In this document: in pieces, positions 52,731 through 63,302 of the stretch | Layout: each line of letters starts with the position of its first letter | Position numbering within the stretch: position 1 is the stretch's first letter | Origin: Spirochaeta africana DSM 8902 | Lineage (GTDB): Bacteria > Spirochaetota > Spirochaetia > DSM-27196 > DSM-8902 | Direction of reading: 5' to 3' | Assembly (NCBI RefSeq): GCF_000242595.2 | Contig: NC_017098.1 | Coordinates: 2,893,501-2,957,500, forward strand | DNA length: 64,000 bases | Position numbers and translations under genes: made by a program | The notes under the pieces: generated by a model | Database searches by the model: none | Told to the model about the DNA's origin: nothing | The model's input: only the letters and a program-made list of their open reading frames with translations

Positions 52731-55607
52731 ATGACACGAAGACCGATACTGACACTTCTGCTTACCCTGGCTGTCCTGACCCTGATCCCTGCCGGCGCAG
52801 CGGCTCGCGGTCGACAGGAGCAGCCGGCGGAGCCCACGGAGGTGTTCCCCACAGAAACAGAATCCCGCGGAGAAACCCTGCCAACCGACCCGCAGCTTAC
52901 CATAGGCAGGCTTGATAACGGACTCACCTACTATATCCGGCGTAACCCGGAACCGGAAAACCGGGTATTTCTTCGGCTGGTGGTAAATGCAGGTTCGATT
53001 CTGGAAACTGAATCCGAGCTCGGTTTGGCACATTTTGTCGAACATGCTGCATTTCTTGGCACCAAAGATTTTACCCACGACCAGATCGTCGCATATCTTG
53101 AATCTCTCGGTATGCGTTTTGGCCCGGATGTAAACGCATACACCGGGTTTGACGAAACAGTGTACATGCTGCAGATACCCGCCGATGATCCAGAGAAGAT
53201 CGAGCGCGGGGTACACATCCTGCAGCAGTGGGCGCATGCGGTCAGCTTCGATCCTCAGCGCGTAGAGACCGAACGCGGGGTGATTCTGGAGGAATGGCGC
53301 GTAGGGCGCGGGGCAGAGCAGCGCCTGCGCGATCTGCAGTTTCCGATATTATTTCGGGATTCACGCTATGCCGAGCGGTTGCCTATCGGCGAGCCGGAGG
53401 TGTTCATGCAGGCTTCACCCGAGGATCTGCGCGCCTTCTACGAGCGCTGGTACCGTCCTGATCTGATGAGTGTCATTGCAGTTGGTGATTTTGATCCGGC
53501 CCGGATGGAAGAACTGCTGCAGAGCTATTTCGCGGACATCCCGCCCCATGAAGAACCGCAGGAGCGCCCGTTATACCCGATATCACAACACGACGAAACC
53601 CTGTTTGCACCGTTTTCCGACCCGGAAGCCGGGCATAGCCGGGTAACGGTTTATACCAAGCATCCTCCACGACAACTGCAAACCGAAAACGACTACCTGG
53701 AAACACTGCGGCACCGACTGTTCGCGGTGATTATGAATGAACGTTTTGCAGATATATCCCGTTCGGCCGATGCACCTTTTCTGGCTGCCGGTGCAGCTCA
53801 GGGGAATCTGGTGCGAACAGCTTCCGGCACCATGCTTCAGGCGGTAACCGAGGAAGACCGGATTGCTGAGGGATTCGAGGCCATACTGGTCGAGGCTGTA
53901 CGGGCACGCAGCCATGGCTTCAGCGAATCCGAGCTGGAGCGTGCCCGCCAGCGTCTGCTGCGCAGCATGCAGACCGCCTACAACGAGCGCAACACCACCC
54001 CGTCCGGGCAGTATGCTGCAGAATACACCCGACACTTCCTGGAAAACGAGGCGGTACCCGGGATTGCGTACGAATGGGAGCTTACCCGGCGACTGCTGCC
54101 GGCTATCACGGTCGAGGAAATAAATACCGTTGCCGACAGCTACCTGAGCCCCGAGAACCGGGTGGTTACCGTCAGTGCCGCAGAAACAGAGAACCTCCAG
54201 ATGCCGGATGAATCACTACTTTCCGCTATCCTGGGAGATGTCCTGGACAGGGATATCCCCCCGCTTGAGTCAGCCGAGTATCTGGATCAACTGATTTCTG
54301 ATCTGCCAACACCGGGGACTATCCGCAGCCAGGAACACCACCAGGATGTGGAGGTTACCGAGTGGACCCTGGACAACGGGGTAACGGTTCTGCTGAGACC
54401 TACGGATTTCCGCAGCGACGAGGTCAGACTGCACGCTTTTCAGCGTGGAGGGCTGTCTCTTGCGGAAGATCAGGACTACCACGCCGCGCTCCTCGCCGCA
54501 CCCCTGGCTGAACAATCCGGCGTGGCACATCTGAACCGGACCCAGCTTGACCAGCTTCTGTCAGGTCAGCGGGTTTCTCTGTCTCCCTTTATACATGACT
54601 ACAGCCACGGGTTTACCGGCAGCAGTTCATCTGCTGACATCGAAACATTGCTGCAGCTGGTTCATGCCTATGCGGTGAGTCCCCGATTTGATCGGGATTC
54701 GTATAATTTCCTGATGCGTCAGCTGCGGGCAAGCCTTGACCGCCGCCGTGACCAGCCCGATGCTGTTTTTGCAGATCGCCTGCAAGAGCTGACCGCAGCA
54801 GGTGACATCCGCCGATTGCCGCTGCAGACCGATGATCTCGTGAAGGCCGATTACGATAGTGCGGTTTCGCAGTATCTGAAACGTTTCAGTGATCTGTCCG
54901 GGCTCACCGTTATCCTGGTGGGAAACCTGGATCTCGAAGAACTGGAGCCACTGATAACGCAATACCTGGCCACGCTCCCCGTTGGGGGTGAGCTCCAGGA
55001 AGCCGTGCCACGCTCTGGATCACTGCCACGCGGCAGAATTCAGGATCAGCTGCGATTCGGGCAGGAAGACTCCAGCCGGGCCGCACTGGTATTTACCGGA
55101 GAATTCTCCGCAGCCCCGGAGATAGACTACGCCCGTGCTGCCCTTGCAGATGCGTTGCGCATACATCTGCGGGAGGTAATCCGGGAGGGCGAAGGGGGAA
55201 CTTACGGTGTACAAGTATCCTCAGGCAGCGAGAAGTTCCCGTTCGGCAGGTATCGATATACCATCGGGTTCAACACCGACCCCCAGAGGGTTGAGCACCT
55301 GACGCAAAGAGTGCATGACGAAATCCAGCTCATCCGCGAGGATGGCCCCGCAACCGATATCGTTCAGCGAGTGCAGGAAACCCATCGGCGTGATCACGAG
55401 TCCAATCTGCGCTCAAATGGCTGGTGGCTCTCCCGCCTTGGATCAGCGCGTTTCCACAACGAGCCACTCAGGAGTATACTCGAGCGCCCTGATTACATAG
55501 AATCGCTTTCTGCAGAGACCATTCAGCAGGCTGCCCGTCAGCTTCTCGCTACCGACGAGTATATTCAGCTTATTATGTATCCGCGTGCGGATACACAACC
55601 GGAATAA
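52731..55607 (+). CDS. Secreted M16-family zinc protease (two-domain)
   Basis: 958 residues after a signal peptide (MTRRPILTLLLTLAVLTLIPAGAAA). Zinc motif HFVEH followed by AAFLGTKDF; third ligand in ETERGVILEEW. The second half is the non-catalytic M16 partner domain (LRPTDFRSDEVRLHAF...). It resembles periplasmic pitrilysin-like PqqL-type proteases. The ORF is open farther upstream, but the signal peptide fixes the start. The thiolase follows nine bases after its stop. Confidence 0.92.
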   Translation: MTRRPILTLLLTLAVLTLIPAGAAARGRQEQPAEPTEVFPTETESRGETLPTDPQLTIGRLDNGLTYYIRRNPEPENRVFLRLVVNAGSILETESELGLAHFVEHAAFLGTKDFTHDQIVAYLESLGMRFGPDVNAYTGFDETVYMLQIPADDPEKIERGVHILQQWAHAVSFDPQRVETERGVILEEWRVGRGAEQRLRDLQFPILFRDSRYAERLPIGEPEVFMQASPEDLRAFYERWYRPDLMSVIAVGDFDPARMEELLQSYFADIPPHEEPQERPLYPISQHDETLFAPFSDPEAGHSRVTVYTKHPPRQLQTENDYLETLRHRLFAVIMNERFADISRSADAPFLAAGAAQGNLVRTASGTMLQAVTEEDRIAEGFEAILVEAVRARSHGFSESELERARQRLLRSMQTAYNERNTTPSGQYAAEYTRHFLENEAVPGIAYEWELTRRLLPAITVEEINTVADSYLSPENRVVTVSAAETENLQMPDESLLSAILGDVLDRDIPPLESAEYLDQLISDLPTPGTIRSQEHHQDVEVTEWTLDNGVTVLLRPTDFRSDEVRLHAFQRGGLSLAEDQDYHAALLAAPLAEQSGVAHLNRTQLDQLLSGQRVSLSPFIHDYSHGFTGSSSSADIETLLQLVHAYAVSPRFDRDSYNFLMRQLRASLDRRRDQPDAVFADRLQELTAAGDIRRLPLQTDDLVKADYDSAVSQYLKRFSDLSGLTVILVGNLDLEELEPLITQYLATLPVGGELQEAVPRSGSLPRGRIQDQLRFGQEDSSRAALVFTGEFSAAPEIDYARAALADALRIHLREVIREGEGGTYGVQVSSGSEKFPFGRYRYTIGFNTDPQRVEHLTQRVHDEIQLIREDGPATDIVQRVQETHRRDHESNLRSNGWWLSRLGSARFHNEPLRSILERPDYIESLSAETIQQAARQLLATDEYIQLIMYPRADTQPE

Positions 55608-55616
55608 GGAGATATC

Positions 55617-56822
55617 ATGACAGATCGCAACACGCCCGTAGCAATCATTGCAGCTCGCCGTACCCCGATAGGCAATTTTATGGGAGGGCTCGCCAGCGTA
55701 TCGGCGGTTCAGCTTGGCGCAGCAGCAGCACAAGCCGCCATTGTCGATGCCGGCATACAACCGGAAGCCATCACAGAAGTAATTGCCGGCAATGTACTGG
55801 GGGCCGGGCAGGGGCAAAACGTTGCCCGGCAGATCGCCGTTGCGGCGGGACTGCCGATCCACACCCCGGCATACACCGTAAACAAGGTGTGCGGCTCCGG
55901 CATGAAGGCGGTCGTGCTGGCTGCCCAGGCAATCCAGCTTGGCGACGCAGATTTCATGCTGGCCGGGGGTACAGAGAACATGAGTCAGGCCCCGCATATA
56001 GTACCGTCTGCACGCAGCGGCACGCGGCTTGGAGACACCCAGCTGCAGGACCTGATTCTGCGCGACGGGCTGACCGACGCCTTCGACGGCTCACATATGG
56101 GCATAACCGCAGAGAACCTGGCGAAACGATTTCAGCTTACCCGCGAAGAACAGGATCATTTTGCCCTGGCCAGTCAGCATAAAGCCGAAGCAGCACAGAA
56201 GTCCGGACGTTTTCGCGAGGAGATAACTCAAATTACGATTCCCCAGCGCAAAGGCGACCCGATAACCATTGCCATCGACGAATTTCCCCGCGCCGGCGCC
56301 ACCCTGGAAGGGCTGGCAAAACTGCGGCCGGCCTTTCAGAAAGACGGGAGTGTCACTGCCGGCAATGCCAGCGGAATAAATGACGGCGCCGCAATGCTGG
56401 TACTGGCTTCAGCAGAGGCCGTTACCCGGCATAACCTGACGCCATTGGCATGGATTCGCTCTTCCGGTTCGGCAGCACTTGATCCGGCCGAGATGGGCTA
56501 TGGCCCTGTTCCAGCTACCGCAGCTGCGCTTGATAAAGCCGGCTGGAAGCTGGCAGACATCCAGCTCGCCGAGCTGAATGAGGCATTTGCCGCCCAGTCC
56601 CTGGCCGTCCTCAAGGGTTTCGAGCAGCAGCTCGGTGGCATATCCCCGGAAATTGTGAATGTAAACGGCGGGGCCATTGCGCTGGGGCACCCCATCGGTG
56701 CAAGCGGTGCCCGGATCCTGGTCACCCTGCTGCACGAAATGCAAAAGCAGAACCTTGCCAAAGGGCTGGCATCACTTTGTATCGGGGGCGGCCAGGGAAT
56801 CGCCATAACCGTAGAGCGCTGA
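55617..56822 (+). CDS. Acetyl-CoA acetyltransferase (thiolase II)
   Basis: 401 residues. Condenses two acetyl-CoA to acetoacetyl-CoA or the reverse. Nucleophile Cys92 in [11 protein letters not shown], His in [16 protein letters not shown], and the second Cys in [16 protein letters not shown] precedes the ATG. It probably shares a transcript with the M16 gene, an unusual pairing. The two are convergent with the second RND operon. Confidence 0.95.
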   Translation: MTDRNTPVAIIAARRTPIGNFMGGLASVSAVQLGAAAAQAAIVDAGIQPEAITEVIAGNVLGAGQGQNVARQIAVAAGLPIHTPAYTVNKVCGSGMKAVVLAAQAIQLGDADFMLAGGTENMSQAPHIVPSARSGTRLGDTQLQDLILRDGLTDAFDGSHMGITAENLAKRFQLTREEQDHFALASQHKAEAAQKSGRFREEITQITIPQRKGDPITIAIDEFPRAGATLEGLAKLRPAFQKDGSVTAGNASGINDGAAMLVLASAEAVTRHNLTPLAWIRSSGSAALDPAEMGYGPVPATAAALDKAGWKLADIQLAELNEAFAAQSLAVLKGFEQQLGGISPEIVNVNGGAIALGHPIGASGARILVTLLHEMQKQNLAKGLASLCIGGGQGIAITVER

Positions 56823-56827
56823 GCGCT

Positions 56828-59800
56828 CTACGGCGTCTTGGGACGCAGACGAACCAGGCTTAACACCGCCGGGACCACAAACATGGTCATGACCGTGGAT
56901 ACTGCCAGCCCGCCGGAAACAGCAATACCCAGCGGCTGGATCACATTTGCCCCCTCGCCCATGCCAATAGCGATAGGCAGCATACCCGCTATGGTAGTCA
57001 AGGTAGTAATCAGAATCGGTCGAAACCTGACACGGGCGGTCTCCAGCAATGCCGCAGTACGTGTGGGATATCTGTTCAGCTCATGCAGATAAAAATCCAG
57101 CAGGATTATTGCATTGTTCACCACTACACCGCTTAACAGTATTGCACCCAACAGCGAGTTCAGTGACAATGTAGAATCAAAGACCGACAGACTGACAATC
57201 GAACCCAGTAAACCCAGCGGTATAGACAACAAGATTACCAACGGTGCACCGAAGCTGTTGAACTGGAAGGTCAACAGCAGATAAATCAGCGCCACCGACA
57301 GTAAGAGACTGAAGAACAAGGATTGTATCGCATCATCCAGCTCCTGTTGGGGATTGTCAAAGGTCAGGCTGTACCCGGCAGGTATGTCAATCTCATCAGC
57401 GAGTATACTCCGCAGTTTGAGCTCTTCGGCACTGCGTTCAGCAGCCCCGCTTCCTCGCGGCAGGTTACCGTACAACCGGAATATCTGCTGTCCATCCTCA
57501 CTGGCAATCTGGGCAACATTTGCCGCAGTGGAAAAATCAAAGAAATGCTTGATCGGCACTGCGCTCTGTTCAAATGGCAGCAGAAAGTTCTCGAATTGAC
57601 CTCGCCCTTCCAGCACATCTTCAGGATAAGCAGCACGCACCTGTACGGTACTCCCCTCGTGCTGGTATTCTACCGACTGGGTACCTGAAAGGGCACGCTG
57701 CATAATTGAAACCAGCTGAGATTGGCTATAGCCGGGAAAACTGTCAATCACCTCTTGTCGCGGGTGCATCACCAGCTCTTCGGTGTAGTTTGTTGCTGGC
57801 ATGGTTGTCAGGCGAGGATACAACCCGGTTTCGGCGGTAACATCACGGACACGCTCCAACAGAGCCACCACCTCGGTCTCGTCAGGGCCATCGACACTGA
57901 TTTGCAGATCATTGGTACGCGGCAGCGGCAGGGCCGCCGGATCCCAACTGAATACGTTATAGTACCAGTCGTTATCGGATACAAACATTGCCTCCAGACG
58001 ATCAGAGATATAATCTGCATCCCGGGAATTCTCCAGCACAACAAACAAACGATTAAATCGACCGCGAACCTCACCATAGATATTGGTCACCTTGCTGCCC
58101 AACTCGTTCTCGATCTGCCGGGTCATCTCCGGGAATTTCTGCTCTACAATCATGGTGCTATCAACATCAGCTGTAGGACGCACAAACACAATCATGCGGT
58201 CACTGGTAGGCGGGGAGAGGATTTCTCGCGGGATTCCTGGCAGCAGCAGCACTGCCGCAGCTGCGCATGCCACGGCAGCCGCAGACAACACTGTGACTGC
58301 TTTACGACGATCAGATATTATCGGCGCAAGGCAACGCAGATACGCCTTCTCAAGCCTTCCGGTGACGTGGGCGCTGATGCTTCGGGTACGAGCAAAGATC
58401 ACGCCTCCGGAAGGCGACTGACCACTGGCTCCAATAACCATCTGCAAGCGCCGATTGTAGACCATGAATGCAATGAGCGGAACCAGGGTTAGCGCAACCA
58501 GCAGCGAAACCGAAAGTGCAAAGACTACCACGAGTGACTGCTCACCCAATATGGCATTCGTAAGCGGTGCCGTAAGAGTAATTGGCAGAAAAACCAGGAT
58601 TGAGGTAAGGGTAGACGCGATTATCGGTGCTCTGACCTGACGGACAGCCCGAATAATCAGATCCTGCAGGTGATCGGAATCGTCGGTGTGCTTCTCTTCG
58701 TGCCGGAACCGATGGATATTCTCAATTACCACGATAGAGGAATCAACTATCATACCTACTGCTAGCGCCATCCCTCCCAGCGAGATAAGATTCAGGCTTA
58801 CTTCGAACAGATACAACAGTACAAACGACAATATCAGGGTTACCGGAAGTGACACTCCGATTAAAAGGGTATTGCGCAGCTTCCCGAGAGCGAGAAAGAC
58901 TACCAGCATGGCAAGCCCCGCGCCGAGTACTGCCGCCTGGATGACATTAGCGATCGAGCGATTGATGTAGTCGGCAGGATCCAGCAGCATGGTTATTTCG
59001 GCATCCTCAGGTAAATCCCCGGAAGCGCGCGCCTGGTGAACCCGGCGCAGGATCTCCTGTGACATACTGCGAATATTACCGCCATCGATGGGTGTAGCTA
59101 TCAGCTGGATACCTCGACTCCCCTGAACAACAAAGGTCGAGGCAGGAATCGTATGTCCTATGGAGATGTCCGCAACATCTGCCAGACGAACGCGGCCGCC
59201 ACCGGACTCGGCAACAACCAGTTCACCGATGTCCAGCAATGATCGGTTTTCTGCCGTGACATGGACACTCAGCGCGGATTGCCCTTCCCGAACGGAACCC
59301 ACCGACTGGATGCCTGAACCGCGAGCCAGTGCCTGGTTTACATCAAGGATGGTAATCCCGTATTGCAGCATGTCCTGCTGACGCAGTTCTATGTCTACAT
59401 TCAACCGCTCTACGCTCAGTATTTCAATCATCTCGACATCGGGCACCTGACTCAAAGATGACTCCAGGCTGCCGGTCGCCATACGGTAGAGATCTTCGGC
59501 GCTTACCGAATCAGAACTGATTCCCAGCATCAGGTAGCCGGCGTTTTCCCCGGTAGAAAAGCGCACTCGAGAAACACCGCCCAGCTCTGACGGCAATCGG
59601 GACTCAATCTGCTCAAGCGCAGATTCGGCATCCCGCAGTGCTGTTTCGGCATCTACATCCCAGTTAAAGGTAATGGTAAAGGTGCTCGAGTTACTCCCGT
59701 ATCTGAGTTCAAGACGATCTGCTCCCGGCACCCCCATAAGTTGCGCCTCGATCATGTCACCGAATTCCTGGGAAAAAGCAATGGCCGAATAGCCTTGATG

Positions 59801-59950
59801 CCGGATGGTACTGGTAACAGCCGGTCGACTGGTGCGTGGATACAGCTGAATACCCAGTCTGGTGGCCAGAACCAGTCCGGCAGCACACAGCAGTCCGAAT
59901 AATAGCAGGACACCAAGCTGCTTGCGAAACATATTCTCAAGCATCCTCAA
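56828..59950 (-). CDS. RND efflux transporter, second system
   Basis: 1040 residues, same 12-helix architecture. The N-terminus MRMLENMFRKQLGVLLLFGLLCAAGLVLA and TM4 motif VGMIVDSSIVVIENIHRF (Asp-Ser in place of Asp-Asp) put it in a group different from the first pump. TM10-11 region VVNNAIILLDFYLHEL. Operon order OMF-OMF-MFP-RND with four- to eight-base overlaps. Similar to the BesB family of spirochaetes in context; function inferred. Confidence 0.92.
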   Translation of the reverse strand: MRMLENMFRKQLGVLLLFGLLCAAGLVLATRLGIQLYPRTSRPAVTSTIRHQGYSAIAFSQEFGDMIEAQLMGVPGADRLELRYGSNSSTFTITFNWDVDAETALRDAESALEQIESRLPSELGGVSRVRFSTGENAGYLMLGISSDSVSAEDLYRMATGSLESSLSQVPDVEMIEILSVERLNVDIELRQQDMLQYGITILDVNQALARGSGIQSVGSVREGQSALSVHVTAENRSLLDIGELVVAESGGGRVRLADVADISIGHTIPASTFVVQGSRGIQLIATPIDGGNIRSMSQEILRRVHQARASGDLPEDAEITMLLDPADYINRSIANVIQAAVLGAGLAMLVVFLALGKLRNTLLIGVSLPVTLILSFVLLYLFEVSLNLISLGGMALAVGMIVDSSIVVIENIHRFRHEEKHTDDSDHLQDLIIRAVRQVRAPIIASTLTSILVFLPITLTAPLTNAILGEQSLVVVFALSVSLLVALTLVPLIAFMVYNRRLQMVIGASGQSPSGGVIFARTRSISAHVTGRLEKAYLRCLAPIISDRRKAVTVLSAAAVACAAAAVLLLPGIPREILSPPTSDRMIVFVRPTADVDSTMIVEQKFPEMTRQIENELGSKVTNIYGEVRGRFNRLFVVLENSRDADYISDRLEAMFVSDNDWYYNVFSWDPAALPLPRTNDLQISVDGPDETEVVALLERVRDVTAETGLYPRLTTMPATNYTEELVMHPRQEVIDSFPGYSQSQLVSIMQRALSGTQSVEYQHEGSTVQVRAAYPEDVLEGRGQFENFLLPFEQSAVPIKHFFDFSTAANVAQIASEDGQQIFRLYGNLPRGSGAAERSAEELKLRSILADEIDIPAGYSLTFDNPQQELDDAIQSLFFSLLLSVALIYLLLTFQFNSFGAPLVILLSIPLGLLGSIVSLSVFDSTLSLNSLLGAILLSGVVVNNAIILLDFYLHELNRYPTRTAALLETARVRFRPILITTLTTIAGMLPIAIGMGEGANVIQPLGIAVSGGLAVSTVMTMFVVPAVLSLVRLRPKTP

Positions 59951-60870
59951 TTTCCCCGGCTTTCCGGCTGCAGCTGCGCACCCTCGGCTTCACGCCCGCT
60001 AAGGATTTGCAGATACCGATCCCCGGGCTCAAGCCCATCGGTAATCAGGATTTCATCGCCAACCGTTATGCCGGTAGAAACCCGCTGAAGCCGCAGCCGG
60101 TCCTCATCAGTAACAGACCAGAGGTAGTACTGGCCATATCTTCTGACCAGCAGCTCTCTGGAGACAAAAACACCTCGTACCGAATCGACAGGGAGCCCCA
60201 CTGTTACAAATCGTCCTGCCCATCCATCAGCAGATGGAAACACAAATTGCAGCTCGAAAAGACCGGTCTGATAATCCGGTTCCGGAGAAATTGCCACCAG
60301 ACGCCCCGGGAGCACCTGCCCCCGTGGGTCAACAGCTTCTACCGTGCTGTCGAGCGTAACACCAGAAACATCCTTGTCCGAGACAAACGCGGTAAGCACA
60401 GCCTCCGAAGGCTGCATTATCACTACCCCGGTTTCACCGTTGCGAACCTCATGGTGAAGCTGGACATTGATCCGGGAGACTGTCCCCGCAACCCTTGAAC
60501 GAATAACCACCGGTGCAAAACTCCCGGTTGCAGCATCGCGTTCAATGGTAAACAGCGGTACACCGGCTGCCACACGCTGACCCATGCCGACATGCACCGC
60601 AGTAACTGTGCCAGCGGCTGTTGACACATGCGGGACCGTAATCGCTGGATGCAGTCTGCCAGCAACGGTTGTGTACAAGGTGCGGCTCTGCATCTCCACT
60701 ACATCGATCGCTGCACCGGATCGCCCCTGGCTGGTGCCGCCACCCGGTGCACCGCTGCCCGCTGCGCCGCGGCCCGAGCCTGCCTGTCCACTCAGTGTCG
60801 GGACCACAAAAAATGCAGCTGTAACAAAGCAGATCACGGCTGTACACCTTCTAACGCAGCTATTATTCAT
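59947..60870 (-). CDS. Short RND adaptor (MFP) without alpha hairpin
   Basis: 307 residues. Signal peptide (about 1-30), a Gly/Ala linker (GSGRGAAGSGAPGGGTSQG), then a lipoyl domain whose halves (VSTAAGTVTAVHVGMGQRVAAGVPLFTIERD; VVIRSRVAGTVSRINVQLHHEV) join directly, with no coiled-coil hairpin. The missing hairpin recalls BesA of Borrelia. Barrel and membrane-proximal parts follow. Overlaps the RND gene by four bases. Confidence 0.88.
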   Translation of the reverse strand: MNNSCVRRCTAVICFVTAAFFVVPTLSGQAGSGRGAAGSGAPGGGTSQGRSGAAIDVVEMQSRTLYTTVAGRLHPAITVPHVSTAAGTVTAVHVGMGQRVAAGVPLFTIERDAATGSFAPVVIRSRVAGTVSRINVQLHHEVRNGETGVVIMQPSEAVLTAFVSDKDVSGVTLDSTVEAVDPRGQVLPGRLVAISPEPDYQTGLFELQFVFPSADGWAGRFVTVGLPVDSVRGVFVSRELLVRRYGQYYLWSVTDEDRLRLQRVSTGITVGDEILITDGLEPGDRYLQILSGREAEGAQLQPESRGN

Positions 60871-62161
60871 TGGTAATCACTCCGGAATCATAATACCGCA
60901 ATAAAGCGAGCCGCTGCAGGATATCCTGATTTTGCAGCTGCACCAGTTCCAACTGGCTGTCGGAGAGTTCGATCTCGGCCAGAATTATCTCTTCCTCGGG
61001 TTCAAAGCCGCCCTCAACCAGCGACCTCATCACGACCACATCCTCCTGGAGGTCTTCTACCTCGAGCTTTTTCAACTCGATATCAATCGCCAGCACCTGT
61101 AACCGATGTCGTACATCCTGGGTACCGCGAGATAACCGGTCATGTTCCTGCTGCAGTCGCAATCGCTCCAGCTGTGGCCGCTCACGGCGTTCAAATACCT
61201 CCAGCGCACGTTCGCCACGGTCCAGAATTGAGGCCGAGATCTGCAATGAGACTCCCCAGCTTACCGACTGATCATGAATGTCATAGGTAAGTCCAGCCTG
61301 TACAACCGGGTTCGGGAGATATGCCAGCGGCAGGCGACGGCTTTGCAGCTCGGCCGCCGCCAGCGAATACTCACGCGCCCTGGTAGCCAGCGATTGCGCA
61401 GGGAGCACCCGATCTGCAGGGATGTCCAGCAGCCATTCCTCTGCAAGCGCATGAGCCTCGTCATAGAGCTGATTTGCACTGCGTCGTATCCTGGGGTCGC
61501 GCTGATCCAGGCTGTAGGTAGCCTGCAGAATCCCCCGCTGTGCACGCAGCACCTGGCGCCGTATTTCCCGCTCATCAGAAAAATCTGCAGCTGCTTCCTG
61601 CAGCCGCTCCAGCACCGCCAGATTCTGCTGGCTGGATGCAAGCTGCTGCTCTGCGAACTGTACGTTCATTATTTCTTCTATGAGGCCAATTTTAACGTCC
61701 AGTACCGCCTGATGCTCCGCATGCTGAGCCTGCAACAGAGATGCCAGCCTGGTATACACCTCTGTCGTGTCTTCGGGAAACAAACGCCGTCGTACCGTCA
61801 CTTCAACCGTATCTATACGCTGTTCACCTTCCGGGTTTACCCGAACGGGTGCGGAGAGCTGCACATCAGCGCCAAACAGATGTTGCCAGGTCAACTCGGG
61901 CCGCAAAGAAATTGTCTGCAGTTCACCATCGGCAAGGGCTATTCCGCTCTGCCCTACGCTCACATCAAGGTAGGGTAAAAATGATCGCTCCATCTGCTGC
62001 ACCCGCATCTGCGCTGATCGACGAGCCAATACCGCCTGCCGATAGGCAAGACTTTCTGCCAACCGCTCCTGATAAATGGTGGACCAGTCGTCGGCAGCGA
62101 TGAGACTGATACCGCTTAACAGCATGCAAGATATAATTATTCCGGTTTTACACAACTTCAC
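60863..62161 (-). CDS. TolC-like outer-membrane protein B
   Basis: 432 residues. Signal peptide (about 1-22), helical OEP repeats (VLARRSAQMRVQQMERSFLPYLDVSVGQ, YLPNPVVQAGLTYDIHDQSVSWGVSLQISASILDRGERALEVFERR). Fits an efflux channel. The start overlaps the preceding OMF by four bases; the end overlaps the MFP by eight. One of two tandem OMFs in the same operon. Confidence 0.85.
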   Translation of the reverse strand: MKLCKTGIIISCMLLSGISLIAADDWSTIYQERLAESLAYRQAVLARRSAQMRVQQMERSFLPYLDVSVGQSGIALADGELQTISLRPELTWQHLFGADVQLSAPVRVNPEGEQRIDTVEVTVRRRLFPEDTTEVYTRLASLLQAQHAEHQAVLDVKIGLIEEIMNVQFAEQQLASSQQNLAVLERLQEAAADFSDEREIRRQVLRAQRGILQATYSLDQRDPRIRRSANQLYDEAHALAEEWLLDIPADRVLPAQSLATRAREYSLAAAELQSRRLPLAYLPNPVVQAGLTYDIHDQSVSWGVSLQISASILDRGERALEVFERRERPQLERLRLQQEHDRLSRGTQDVRHRLQVLAIDIELKKLEVEDLQEDVVVMRSLVEGGFEPEEEIILAEIELSDSQLELVQLQNQDILQRLALLRYYDSGVITNE

Positions 62162-63174
62162 TCGATCTCCTCCATAGCAATCCCATACCCGAACATGAGA
62201 CTTATCAAGGCCTCACCATACTGTTGTTCAGCCTGCAGCAGCGATATCCTGGCCTGTAAAACCTGCTGCCGGAAGTTTTGTCGGTCGGCAAGGGATATCA
62301 ACCCCTGTTCGAACCGGTCCTCTGCCTGCTGATGCCGCTGCTGCTGTAACTCCAGCTCCTGTCCTCGCAGTGAGCGCAGTTCATCACTATTGTGAAGTTG
62401 CCGCCACAGCACCGTATGCCTGCGTTCAGAGGCTTCCTCGGCGTTCTGCAGAGCGGCCTCAGCCTGCGCAAGCTGCGCGGTGAGTAGAACGGCATCGAAT
62501 TCTGGCGCATTGGAAGGCAGCCCCTGATATTGCACGCGCACGCGTCGGGTATGGTTCCGGGCACGCAGTATAGCGGTGTCCTGCTCAAGCCATACCGGCA
62601 AGCTTTGGGATGGCTGAGCCCAGTATTCCGGACGGTACCGGAAGACATGATCGCGGTCGTCCGAATGACCGGATCGAATATATGCCGAGAGGGCATCGTC
62701 CAGTTGCCACTGCGCTTCGACCATGCGGATCCCGGATTCACGCGATGCTATCCGCGCATCAAGTACTGCAGCCACATCAACCTGTCCGCGTTCATATCGA
62801 AGCTCGCTTTGTCGCAAAGCTTCTCTCTCGCGATCTCGCTGGATTGTCGCGATTTCGACCCGAATTTCAGCGATATGTCTGGCGAACAGAACCCGTAAAG
62901 CGGAGATAAAATGGTCCTCACGCTTCCGGAAAAATTCCTGCCGGGCCGCAGTTTCCTGATCTGCGGCCTGCAGCCGTTGTAATTCGGTTCGTGCGATAAT
63001 TGCCGCCCGCTCGGCCTGAAGCAGTGCGACAGCATATTCCTGCTCCAACAAATGGAACTGGGGATCGTGTTCCTTCGTATGCAGCAGGGCCTCTAAAACT
63101 GTATAAGGGGCAGCAGCTGCATTCACGGTGACCATGGTCAGCAACAGTACCGGCAGCAAGATATTCCTGTGCAT
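62158..63174 (-). CDS. TolC-like outer-membrane protein A
   Basis: 338 residues, shorter than the usual 420-490. Signal peptide (MHRNILLPVLLLTMVTVNAAAAPY), followed by charged heptad-like helices. A second start (63178) in another frame overlaps but encodes only an antiparallel-looking shadow. GGAGG lies about four bases before the ATG. Its role next to TolC-like B is unclear: it could be a truncated or accessory OMF. Confidence 0.8.
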   Translation of the reverse strand: MHRNILLPVLLLTMVTVNAAAAPYTVLEALLHTKEHDPQFHLLEQEYAVALLQAERAAIIARTELQRLQAADQETAARQEFFRKREDHFISALRVLFARHIAEIRVEIATIQRDREREALRQSELRYERGQVDVAAVLDARIASRESGIRMVEAQWQLDDALSAYIRSGHSDDRDHVFRYRPEYWAQPSQSLPVWLEQDTAILRARNHTRRVRVQYQGLPSNAPEFDAVLLTAQLAQAEAALQNAEEASERRHTVLWRQLHNSDELRSLRGQELELQQQRHQQAEDRFEQGLISLADRQNFRQQVLQARISLLQAEQQYGEALISLMFGYGIAMEEIE

Positions 63175-63302
63175 TCATCCTCCGTGTGTATGATAACAAT
63201 TAACTAAATGAATAATAAACCGTGAGGATACAGTTATGGAAGGATAAAGTCAGTCAGAATGGATTGTGCGTAAGGAGAAGCAAGAACCGCGCGCTTGCTA
63301 CG

